From Clostridium sp. UBA699 (lineage in GTDB: Bacteria > Bacillota > Clostridia > Clostridiales > Clostridiaceae), in the NCBI GenBank assembly GCA_002298915.1, contig DBML01000025.1, forward strand, positions 65,762 through 129,761: a stretch of DNA of 64,000 bases, in the 5' to 3' direction. A program made the translations under genes and the position numbers. The notes under the pieces were generated by a model, which was not told where the DNA came from, searched no databases, and saw only the letters and a program-made list of their open reading frames with translations. Every line of letters starts with the position of its first letter. Position 1 is the stretch's first letter. Of the stretch, positions 25,633 through 33,140 are shown in pieces.

Positions 25633-25720
25633 CGGGACGGTTAACATTTCTTTGTCATAAAAGAATTATTCACATGTAATAAATTGCATGAAATACACGC
25701 GATACATGTTAACCGTCCCG
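25633..25720 (+). repeat. Complete GGGACGGTTAAC palindromic element (88 bp, GTCAT subfamily)
   Basis: Left arm CGGGACGGTTAACATTTCTTTGTCAT, right arm CATGTTAACCGTCCCG. It fills nearly all of the gap between two minus-strand genes. Confidence 0.95.
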
Positions 25721-25721
25721 G

Positions 25722-26291
25722 CTATTTGCGCCTGCTTTCCACCTTCATACGGATCCCTGAACCAAGGCCTATCGCTATGCCGTGATAAAGGGCTGTGAGA
25801 GCCGATATTGCCACCTTGTAGCCGCTTTCGCCCAGGATTCCCGAGGCCAGTTTGTAGAAGGGTCCATCCACAACATTGATCAGCCCAAGGGCTGCGTCGC
25901 CCAGGAAAAAAACTGCAGTGCATATGAGGGCAAAGCCCAGGAACCTCTTCCCGAAGCCCATAGCTATGCCGAAGACTATGCCTGTGAACGCACCGGCTAC
26001 TATAGCCGGAACTCCGAAAGCATCATAGAACATAAGCCCAACGAGAGCTCCTTCGAACAAGCCAATCGAGATGGCCAGTGTCGAGGCTATTACGATCCTC
26101 GTCATGCTGAAATTTTTCCTCATGAACCAACCGAATACGAGACCGCCTACGGCCCCCTCGATTGGAAAGGCAAATATCCCTTCGAATTTTAGCAGGACGA
26201 TCCCGGATGCTATTCCTGCAAGTAGAAAAGAGAGCGCCCCCAAGGCTGTACAGCCTAAGACTGACATTTGTTTGCTGTTTGCAGCTTCCAT
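25722..26291 (-). CDS. Polytopic membrane protein, 189 aa
   Basis: Five to six hydrophobic segments rich in Gly and Ala, with a basic C-terminus. GGGGGAA precedes the ATG. The stop codon lies one base beyond the palindromic repeat. Not recognised. Confidence 0.7.
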   Translation of the reverse strand: MEAANSKQMSVLGCTALGALSFLLAGIASGIVLLKFEGIFAFPIEGAVGGLVFGWFMRKNFSMTRIVIASTLAISIGLFEGALVGLMFYDAFGVPAIVAGAFTGIVFGIAMGFGKRFLGFALICTAVFFLGDAALGLINVVDGPFYKLASGILGESGYKVAISALTALYHGIAIGLGSGIRMKVESRRK

Positions 26292-26420
26292 TTCTCATTC
26301 CCCCGTTCTTTCTGCGATTAGTGCTGCGTGAATTGCTGCGTGAATTGCCGCTTAATTTGCTGCCTTTTTGGGGCAGATTTCTGAAGTTCCTATCTGATAC
26401 CATTATAACATCTTCTTTGC

Positions 26421-26508
26421 CCGGGACGGTTAACATTTGTTTGTCATTTTCGAATATTCAAGGTCCTTAAATGCGGAGAATACACGTAAAAGTTGTTAAC
26501 AGTCCCGG
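26421..26508 (+). repeat. Complete GGGACGGTTAAC palindromic element (88 bp, GTCAT subfamily)
   Basis: Same length and loop start (TTTGTCATT) as the copy at 25633. The right arm carries one change, GTTAACAGTCCC. Confidence 0.93.
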
Positions 26509-26513
26509 GGTTC

Positions 26514-26930
26514 TTAGTCTTTGTAAAAGCTCGTTGCAACTGAATACCCGAAAAGCATCTGCATTAGATTGACGAAAATGCCGAAGTCGGCAAATGTAAT
26601 GCTCATCAGTGATGGTAATATGGAAAGCATGCTCCACAATATGAAGTAGGCGCCCAACAGGAAGCTGGGTATCCCCATTATGAAAAGCCTTGCAAGGTTT
26701 ACCTTCCATTTGCCATCGCGCTTCGCTTCACTCATCAGCGTTTCCGACCCGAAGACAATCCCGGCGGCTGAAAAATTCAAGAACTGCAGCCACAGGTAGA
26801 AATAAGGGTAGTACAGGCCTATGCCTGTGCCCTTCAAGACCTTGACGTAATCCTCGCTTACGCTGATCCCGAAAAACATCAGCGCAAAGGCGAGAAGAAG
26901 CATAATATACCTTAATGGTTTAGCCCGCAT
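26514..26930 (-). CDS. Membrane protein, 138 aa
   Basis: Four hydrophobic segments separated by short charged loops (SEAKRDGKWK). The ATG at 26930 follows GGGAGGGA, so the longer upstream extension is not used. Its stop is five bases from a palindromic repeat. Not recognised. Confidence 0.65.
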   Translation of the reverse strand: MRAKPLRYIMLLLAFALMFFGISVSEDYVKVLKGTGIGLYYPYFYLWLQFLNFSAAGIVFGSETLMSEAKRDGKWKVNLARLFIMGIPSFLLGAYFILWSMLSILPSLMSITFADFGIFVNLMQMLFGYSVATSFYKD

Positions 26931-26989
26931 GGCAATCCCTCCCGCTATCTGGTTTAATTTTAGTATACAGCTGAGATGCTGAAAATCAA

Positions 26990-27014
26990 AAGGCAAAAGT
27001 TGTTAACCGTCCCC
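26990..27014 (+). repeat. Solo right half of the palindromic repeat
   Basis: AAAAGTTGTTAACCGTCCCC is present without a left arm upstream. Confidence 0.85.
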
Positions 27015-27031
27015 GATTTTTACCCAGCCAG

Positions 27032-27124
27032 CCCGGGACGGTTAACATTTAATCGTGGTTTGAAGCGATATGCGCGCACCTCGCAAGTTTTCATAAAAGC
27101 GCAACAATTGTTAACCGTCCCGGG
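27032..27124 (-). repeat. Complete GGGACGGTTAAC palindromic element (93 bp), reverse orientation
   Basis: CCCGGGACGGTTAAC and GTTAACCGTCCCGGG arms are extended to 15 bp. The TGTTG box that normally follows the left arm is on the right side here, so the element is inverted relative to most others. Confidence 0.93.
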
Positions 27125-27144
27125 GATCTTTTTTAAATTCCCTG

Positions 27145-27173
27145 TTGCATTTTCTTTCAACTGCCTGTATAAT
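27145..27173 (+). promoter_or_regulatory. Promoter of the aspS2-gatCAB operon
   Basis: TTGCAT and TATAAT are separated by exactly 17 bases, just upstream of the first T-box. Confidence 0.75.
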
Positions 27174-27184
27174 GAGCATAGTTT

Positions 27185-27480
27185 AAATGTTTTTTATTAA
27201 ACCTCGATGACGAGGAGAGTAAATGCAAAGCAGTTTCTTAGCGAGTGGGGAATGGTGCAAGCCCCGTAAAGTGCCTGTATTGAAGAACACCTCCGAGAAG
27301 TCAACCGAAATGCGAAGAGTAGGCTTGACCGGCTGTCTCCCGATATAGAGACTAGGCATCGATGATTTGTTCAATTCAAACCTGACATTCACTGTGCCGA
27401 ATGAGGAGAGCGAAAGCTAATTAGGATGGTACCGCGGTTAATACCCGTTCCTATACGAAAGTATAGGGACGGTTTTTTTA
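27185..27480 (+). promoter_or_regulatory. T-box leader 1, specifier GAAC (overlapping Glu GAA and Asn AAC)
   Basis: Stem I begins CGATGACGAGGAGAGTA and returns as TGAAGAACACCTCC, placing GAAC at 27285-27288 in the specifier position. The T-box motif AGGATGGTACCGCGG is at 27423. The terminator (CCGTTCCTATAC ... GTATAGGGACGG then seven T) ends at 27480. Overlapping Glu and Asn codons in one specifier loop match the two-codon T-box described for the equivalent Clostridium acetobutylicum operon. Confidence 0.9.
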
Positions 27481-27560
27481 TTCCTCTGAACTTTCCTCAG
27501 TCCTCAGAACTTCCCGATTACTCAAAACAAATCACAAAAACAAATCTAAACATAATCGAT

Positions 27561-27792
27561 TATCCGATGAAAAGGAAGAGTAGATGCAAATGTCTGATCT
27601 CAGCGAGTCAGGGGCGGTGTGAGCCTGATATCCGGTGTGCATTGAAAAACGCCCTTGAGGATTTTTGGGAGGTCCCCATTACAGGACAGCAAAGCGGATA
27701 TGTGCAGCATGAGGCACATGTCAAGTAGGGTGGCACCACGGATTAATCTTCGTCCCTATACCTCGGCAGAGGTATTGAGACGGAGTTTTTTT
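27561..27792 (+). promoter_or_regulatory. T-box leader 2, specifier AAC (Asn)
   Basis: A second complete T-box follows in tandem. Stem I runs from GATGAAAAGGAAGAGTA to TGAAAAACGCCCTT, with AAC at 27648-27650 aligned to the AAC of the first T-box. The base before it is A, not G, so the Glu reading is lost. The T-box motif AGGGTGGCACCACGG is at 27727, followed by a terminator ending in seven T. Confidence 0.9.
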
Positions 27793-27904
27793 ATACCAAA
27801 AAAACATAAGCAAAAACAAACACCCCAAACAAAACAAGCAGAACATTCAAAACCAGCAAAGAAAACAAAATCATCACCAAATATATTTTTAGGAGGAAAT
27901 CATT

Positions 27905-29200
27905 ATGCAGATTCAGAGAACCTATGTATGCGATGCAGCAAGCAATACAGATCCCGAAATACTGGTCAGGGGCTGGGTACACAAGATTCACGACCTCGGA
28001 AAGATCACTTTCGTGCACCTCAGGGACAAGACCGGAATAATCCAGCTCGTCTTCACGGAAGGCAAGCCTGACCACCTCAGGCTCGAGATGAGCATCGAGG
28101 CAAAGGGCAAGAAGGTCGAGAACCCTAAAGCACCTGGCGGAATCGAGATCCAGGTAGAGAAGATGAACATCCTTGGAAAGGCCTACTACGACAAGCTCCC
28201 GTTCGAGATCAACAGCGGGAAGATGAAGGCAGCCCTGGAAACACAGCTCGACCACAGGACGATCACCCTCAGGATGCCTAAGGTGAGGGCCATATTCAGG
28301 GTCCAGGAGGTTATAACGGACTCCTTCAGGACTTACCTCACAAGCCAGAGATTCTCAGAGATACACACGCCTAAGATAATATCGTCCGCAACCGAAGGCG
28401 GCTCGGAGGTGTTCACAGTGAACTACTTCGAGAAGAGGGCGTTCCTCTCGCAGAGCCCTCAGTTCTACAAGCAGATGACGGTAGGCGCAGGCTTCGAAAG
28501 GGTTTTCGAGATCGGGCACGCCTACAGGGCTGAGCTCCACAACACCTGGAGACACCTGAACGAGTACGTGAGCCTTGACATCGAGATGGGCTTCATAAAG
28601 GACGAGACGGACCTCATGGACCTGGAGGAAGGATTCCTCAAGTTCCTTTTCGAGGAGCTGAGAGAGAAATGCAGCAAGGAGCTTGCAATGTTCGGAGTTG
28701 AGCTTCCTGTCATAACGAAGATCCCGAGGATGACCCTCCAGTACGCCCACGAGATCCTGCTCGACAAGTTCGGCAAGAAATCACCTACAGGAAACGTCGA
28801 CGCCGAAGGCGAGATACTCCTCTCGAAATACGTCAAGGAGAAATACGACAGCGACTTCGTTTTCCTCACAGGCTACCCTGTGACAAAGAGGCCTATGTAC
28901 ACGATGCCTTCAGAGGAAGACCCTACGCTCACGAAGAGCTTCGACCTCATCTACAAGGGGCTTGAGATAACGACAGGCGGACAGAGGATCCACGATTACG
29001 AGATGCTCAGGGGCAACATAGAGAAGTTCGGCATGAACCCTGACGACTTCGGCTTCTACCTCGAGAGCTTCAGGTACGGAATGCCTCCTCACGGCGGGTT
29101 GGCAATCGGCCTCGAAAGGCTTACAATGAAGATACTGGATCTCGAGAACATCAGGCAGTCTACCCTGTATCCGAGAGACATGAACAGAATCGAGCCGTAA
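27905..29200 (+). CDS. aspS2: Archaeal-type non-discriminating aspartyl-tRNA synthetase
   Basis: The 431 aa lack the bacterial insertion domain of the usual ~590-residue AspRS, so this is the archaeal-type enzyme. An N-terminal OB fold (ILVRGWVHKIHDLGKITFVHLRD) precedes the class II core, with motif 2 around FEIGHAYRAELHNTWRHLNEY and motif 3 GGLAIGLERLTM. Position directly ahead of gatCAB, behind Asn-specifier T-boxes, indicates it makes Asp-tRNA(Asn) for the amidotransferase. AGGAGGAAATCATT precedes the ATG. The alternative label, asnS, is less likely because gatCAB is adjacent. Confidence 0.88.
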   Translation: MQIQRTYVCDAASNTDPEILVRGWVHKIHDLGKITFVHLRDKTGIIQLVFTEGKPDHLRLEMSIEAKGKKVENPKAPGGIEIQVEKMNILGKAYYDKLPFEINSGKMKAALETQLDHRTITLRMPKVRAIFRVQEVITDSFRTYLTSQRFSEIHTPKIISSATEGGSEVFTVNYFEKRAFLSQSPQFYKQMTVGAGFERVFEIGHAYRAELHNTWRHLNEYVSLDIEMGFIKDETDLMDLEEGFLKFLFEELREKCSKELAMFGVELPVITKIPRMTLQYAHEILLDKFGKKSPTGNVDAEGEILLSKYVKEKYDSDFVFLTGYPVTKRPMYTMPSEEDPTLTKSFDLIYKGLEITTGGQRIHDYEMLRGNIEKFGMNPDDFGFYLESFRYGMPPHGGLAIGLERLTMKILDLENIRQSTLYPRDMNRIEP

Positions 29201-29226
29201 AAATAAACACCGGGAGGTAATCGATA

Positions 29227-29514
29227 ATGAAAATAACCATGGAAGAAGTTAACTACATCGCCAAGCTTGCGAAGATAAGATTCACGGAAGCCGAAGCCCA
29301 GAAGATGGCCGAGGAGTTCCAGGGGATACTCTCCCACTTCGAGTCCATAGACAAGTTCGACCTGAGCGGCATCAGCCTCGACATATACAGTGAGGACCTG
29401 AAGCCTGTCGTCAGGAAAGACGAGACAGCGGTCTTCGAGGACAAGAAGAAGCTGTTCCAGAACACGAAATCAATGTCAGATACCTACATCCAGGTACCGA
29501 AAATCATAGAATAG
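29227..29514 (+). CDS. gatC: Asp/Glu-tRNA amidotransferase subunit C
   Basis: The 95 aa with MEEVNYIAKLAKIRFTEAEAQ and LKPVVRKDE are the standard GatC pattern. It tethers GatA to GatB. GGGAGGTAATCGATA precedes the ATG, 26 bases after aspS2. Confidence 0.95.
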   Translation: MKITMEEVNYIAKLAKIRFTEAEAQKMAEEFQGILSHFESIDKFDLSGISLDIYSEDLKPVVRKDETAVFEDKKKLFQNTKSMSDTYIQVPKIIE

Positions 29515-29525
29515 GTGGTGAAGTT

Positions 29526-30986
29526 ATGATAATAGAGAAGATGACTGCCTTCGAGATAAAGAAAGGCATAGAAGAAAAAAGCTTTACTGCGGCAGAGGTC
29601 GTGACCGCCCTTTTCGAAAGGATAAAGGCCGTGGAGCCTAAGGTTGACGCATACCTCACTCTCTGCGAGGAGATGGCTATGGAGCAGGCTAAGGCCGTGG
29701 ACGAGAAGGTCAAGGCCGGAGCTCCCCTGGGCAAATTCGCCGGAGTTCCCATAGCGATCAAGGACAACATAAGCACCGACGGCATAAAGACGACCTGTGC
29801 ATCGAAGATGCTCTTCGACTACGTGCCTCCTTACGATGCTACAGTCGTGAAGAAGCTCAAGGAAGAAGACGCGATAATCATAGGAAAGACGAACATGGAC
29901 GAGTTCGCGATGGGCTCCTCCAACGAGAACTCCGCTTTCAAGAAGACCAGGAACCCATGGGACCTGGACAGAGTTCCCGGCGGATCGTCAGGCGGGTCGG
30001 CCGCAGCTGTTGCAGCGGGCATGGCCCCTGTATCCCTGGGCTCAGACACCGGCGGTTCCATAAGGCAGCCTGCAGCTTTCTGCGGTCTCGTGGGGCTGAA
30101 GCCTACCTATGGCCTGGTTTCGAGGTTCGGCCTCATCGCCTTCGGCTCGTCACTCGACCAGATCGGTCCTTTCGCCAAGGACGTTAAGGACTGTGCCATG
30201 ACAATGGAGGTAATCCAGGGCATGGACCCTCTGGACAGCACCTCCTTCAGGGGCGAGTACAAGTCAAGCTACCTGGACGGGATAGCTGGCGGCGTCAAGG
30301 GCATGAAGATAGGCGTGCCAAAGGAGTTCTTCCAGTCGGGCCTCGACCCTGAGATAGCGGCTTCCGTGAAGGCGGCCTGCGATACGTTCACTAAGCTGGG
30401 CGCAGAGGTCAAGGAGATATCGATCCCCGTTACCGAGGAAGGTCTTTCCGCTTACTACGTCATATCCTCGGCAGAGGCAAGCTCGAACCTAGCCAGGTTC
30501 GACGGCATAAGGTACGGCTACAGGCCGACCGAGTTCGACGGCGTCTACGACCTCATGGAGCTCGCCAGGACAGAAGCCTTCGGCTCCGAGGTAAAGAGAA
30601 GGATCATGCTCGGAACCTACGTGCTCTCCTCGGGCTACTACGACGCCTACTACAACAAGGCTCAGAAGCTGAGGAAGCTCATAAAGAACATGTTCAGGGA
30701 CGCATTTGCGGAGTGCGACCTCATACTCAGCCCTACATCACCTGTGCTTCCTTTCAAGATAGGCGAAAAGAGCGAGGATCCGCTTTCCATGTACCTGGCG
30801 GACATATACACAATAAACGTGAACCTTGCCGGAATCCCAGGCCTCTCCATGCCTTGCGGTTTCAGCGAGAGCGGGCTCCCTATAGGGCTCCAGATCCTCG
30901 GGCCGCACTTCGGCGAGGAAAAAATATTCAAGGCTGCTTACGCACTTGAGCAGGAACTTGCTCTCGGCAAGCATGCCGAGCTATAG
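29526..30986 (+). CDS. gatA: Asp/Glu-tRNA amidotransferase subunit A
   Basis: An amidase-signature enzyme of 486 aa, which releases ammonia from glutamine. The catalytic Lys79 is in AIKDN, and the Ser-cisSer pair lies in GGSSGGSAAAVAAG and SDTGGSIRQPAA. It follows gatC by 11 bases. Confidence 0.97.
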   Translation: MIIEKMTAFEIKKGIEEKSFTAAEVVTALFERIKAVEPKVDAYLTLCEEMAMEQAKAVDEKVKAGAPLGKFAGVPIAIKDNISTDGIKTTCASKMLFDYVPPYDATVVKKLKEEDAIIIGKTNMDEFAMGSSNENSAFKKTRNPWDLDRVPGGSSGGSAAAVAAGMAPVSLGSDTGGSIRQPAAFCGLVGLKPTYGLVSRFGLIAFGSSLDQIGPFAKDVKDCAMTMEVIQGMDPLDSTSFRGEYKSSYLDGIAGGVKGMKIGVPKEFFQSGLDPEIAASVKAACDTFTKLGAEVKEISIPVTEEGLSAYYVISSAEASSNLARFDGIRYGYRPTEFDGVYDLMELARTEAFGSEVKRRIMLGTYVLSSGYYDAYYNKAQKLRKLIKNMFRDAFAECDLILSPTSPVLPFKIGEKSEDPLSMYLADIYTINVNLAGIPGLSMPCGFSESGLPIGLQILGPHFGEEKIFKAAYALEQELALGKHAEL

Positions 30987-31001
30987 AAAGGAGAATGGGA
31001 A

Positions 31002-32441
31002 ATGGCTTTTGAAACGGTAATCGGTCTTGAAATACATGCGGAGCTGCATACGAAATCAAAGATATTCTGCTCCTGCTCTACGGAATTCGGCGCAAAACCA
31101 AACGCCAACACCTGCCCAATCTGCCTTGGGCTCCCGGGAACGCTTCCCGTCCTGAACGAGGAGGTCGTAAACCTGGCTGTCAAGGCCGGTACGGCGCTGG
31201 GCTGCAAGATTAACATGCTCAACAAGATGGACAGAAAGAACTACTTCTACCCTGACCTCCCCAAGGCTTACCAGACCTCGCAGTTCGACCTGCCTATGTG
31301 CAGCGGCGGACAGGTGGACATCGAGGTTGACGGCCAGAAGAGAAGCGTCAGGCTCAACAGGATCCACATAGAAGAGGACGCAGGGAAGCTGGTCCACGTG
31401 GAAGACGAGGACATATCCTACATCGACTACAACCGTGTGGGCGTTCCTCTCATAGAGATAGTTTCCGAACCCGACATGAGGTCCGTGGACGAGGCTGTCG
31501 AATTCCTTAGGACGCTCAAGGGCATCCTGGAGTTCAGCGACATATCCGACTGCCGAATGGAGCAGGGCTCGCTCAGGTGCGACGCCAACATCTCCATCAG
31601 AGAGGTGGGCTCGGACAAGCTTAACACGAAGGTCGAGCTCAAGAACCTGAACTCCTTCAAGGAGCTTCAGAAGGCGCTGGAAAAGGAAGAGAAAAGGCAG
31701 CTGGAGCTCTACAGCTTCGGCGAGCAGTTCAAGATAAAGCAGGAGACCAGGAGATGGGATGCCGCAAAGGGCAAGACTGTTTCCATGAGGTCCAAGGAGG
31801 AGGCCCACGACTACAGGTACTTCCCTGAGCCTGACCTCGTCCCTATCATAGTGAAGCCTGAGGTAATAGAGAACGCGAAGGCTTCCCTTCCTGAGATGCC
31901 TAAGGCGAAAAAGGCCAGGTTCGTGGAGCAGTACGGCCTTCCTGAGAAGGAAGCTGCCATAATAGTTGACGACAGGGCCCTCTCGAAGTACTACGAGGCT
32001 GCCGTAGCAGAGGGCGGTGACCCTAAGGTTGCCGCGAACTGGGTGCTCGGCGACATACTGAGGCTCCTGAAGGAGAAGGATCTGGAGGCAGCTGCCATAC
32101 CTGTCGCTCCGGATGCCCTCGTTAAGCTCCTCGCCCTCATCAAGGGCGGACAGCTCAGCACCACTGCCGCCAAGGAAGTTTTCGAGGAGATGTTCTTAAC
32201 AGGGAAGAGCGCCGACCTCGTAGTTGCCGAGAAGGGCCTGGCCCAGATCAGCGACACCAGCGAGATCGAGAAGATCGTCGACGACATACTTGACTCGAAC
32301 CCTCAGTCCATAGAGGACTACAAGGCAGGCAAGAAGCAGGCTGCAGGCTTCCTTATGGGACAGCTTATGAAGGCCTCAAAAGGAAAGGCGAACCCTAAGG
32401 TCGCCAAGGAGCTGCTCGACAAGAAGCTCAGCGAAAGATAA
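31002..32441 (+). CDS. gatB: Asp/Glu-tRNA amidotransferase subunit B
   Basis: The 479 aa include the GatB kinase-like core (ETVIGLEIHAELHTKSKIFCSC, CPICLGLPGTLPVLN with zinc-ligand Cys) and the C-terminal YqeY tail that binds tRNA. It phosphorylates and amidates the misacylated tRNA. It ends the operon at a strong terminator. Confidence 0.97.
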   Translation: MAFETVIGLEIHAELHTKSKIFCSCSTEFGAKPNANTCPICLGLPGTLPVLNEEVVNLAVKAGTALGCKINMLNKMDRKNYFYPDLPKAYQTSQFDLPMCSGGQVDIEVDGQKRSVRLNRIHIEEDAGKLVHVEDEDISYIDYNRVGVPLIEIVSEPDMRSVDEAVEFLRTLKGILEFSDISDCRMEQGSLRCDANISIREVGSDKLNTKVELKNLNSFKELQKALEKEEKRQLELYSFGEQFKIKQETRRWDAAKGKTVSMRSKEEAHDYRYFPEPDLVPIIVKPEVIENAKASLPEMPKAKKARFVEQYGLPEKEAAIIVDDRALSKYYEAAVAEGGDPKVAANWVLGDILRLLKEKDLEAAAIPVAPDALVKLLALIKGGQLSTTAAKEVFEEMFLTGKSADLVVAEKGLAQISDTSEIEKIVDDILDSNPQSIEDYKAGKKQAAGFLMGQLMKASKGKANPKVAKELLDKKLSER

Positions 32442-32452
32442 TAGGATCTTGA

Positions 32453-32497
32453 AAGGCCGGCATCCCCGATCAACATCGGGAACGCCGGCCTTTTTCC
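32453..32497 (+). terminator. Terminator of aspS2-gatCAB
   Basis: AAGGCCGGC pairs with GCCGGCCTT, with an inner hairpin CCCGAT/ATCGGG, followed by TTTTTCC. Confidence 0.9.
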
Positions 32498-32516
32498 GTT
32501 TTCCTGTTATGTACGA

Positions 32517-33008
32517 TTACTGTTCCGCCGATTTCATGCGCGCCTCGGCCTCTGAAACCGCTTTTTCGTCGGCGCCGCTTGCCCTGCCGACGGTACCTCC
32601 CAGCTGGTGCCACACGTAGTTGTGGTCGTCGACTACCTGGCTGAAATCCCCCTGCTTCCACCTGGCCACTATCTCCCTGAGCTTCTTCGTCTTGGTGTTG
32701 ACGGCTGCCTGGTCCAGCATCTTCTCCACCTTCTCTATGTTCTCCTTGTTAACCTCTTCCTCGCCCCAGACCTGGTTGTCGCCGGCGATGATCAGCGAGT
32801 TGCTCATAAGGTGTACTTCCTCAACTATGTCCTTCTCGTCCACAGCCGGCGCGGATACCTCCTGTGAGCTCGCTGTCTGCTGCGAAACCGTACCCTGTAC
32901 CCCGCTGCCCCCGTTCATCTTCGTTTTCATCAAGGTGTACCCGCCTGCGAAAACGGCTGCCATAAGCACGACGGAGACGGCGGCGCCTATAATATATTTT
33001 CTCTGCAT
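32517..33008 (-). CDS. Membrane-anchored DUF6241-like protein, 163 aa
   Basis: A single hydrophobic segment (residues 5-27) anchors a Ser/Gln-rich linker. An extracytoplasmic domain with VHLMSNSLIIAGDNQVWGEEEV and DHNYVWHQLGGTVGRA resembles DUF6241 proteins. Function unknown. Confidence 0.65.
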   Translation of the reverse strand: MQRKYIIGAAVSVVLMAAVFAGGYTLMKTKMNGGSGVQGTVSQQTASSQEVSAPAVDEKDIVEEVHLMSNSLIIAGDNQVWGEEEVNKENIEKVEKMLDQAAVNTKTKKLREIVARWKQGDFSQVVDDHNYVWHQLGGTVGRASGADEKAVSEAEARMKSAEQ

Positions 33009-33091
33009 GTTTTTTCCTCCGGCAGTTTGACATATCTATTGATAATATTTTACAATACATTCTGAATATTGCCAATATTTTCTTCGAAAGA

Positions 33092-33131
33092 AAGGAACTT
33101 CATCCCGGGTTGTTGCGGGCTGAAGTTCCTT
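33092..33131 (-). terminator. Terminator of the glg operon
   Basis: AAGGAACTTCA pairs with TGAAGTTCCTT, with TTTCTTTCG following on the minus strand. Confidence 0.8.
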
Positions 33132-33140
33132 GCAATCTTC

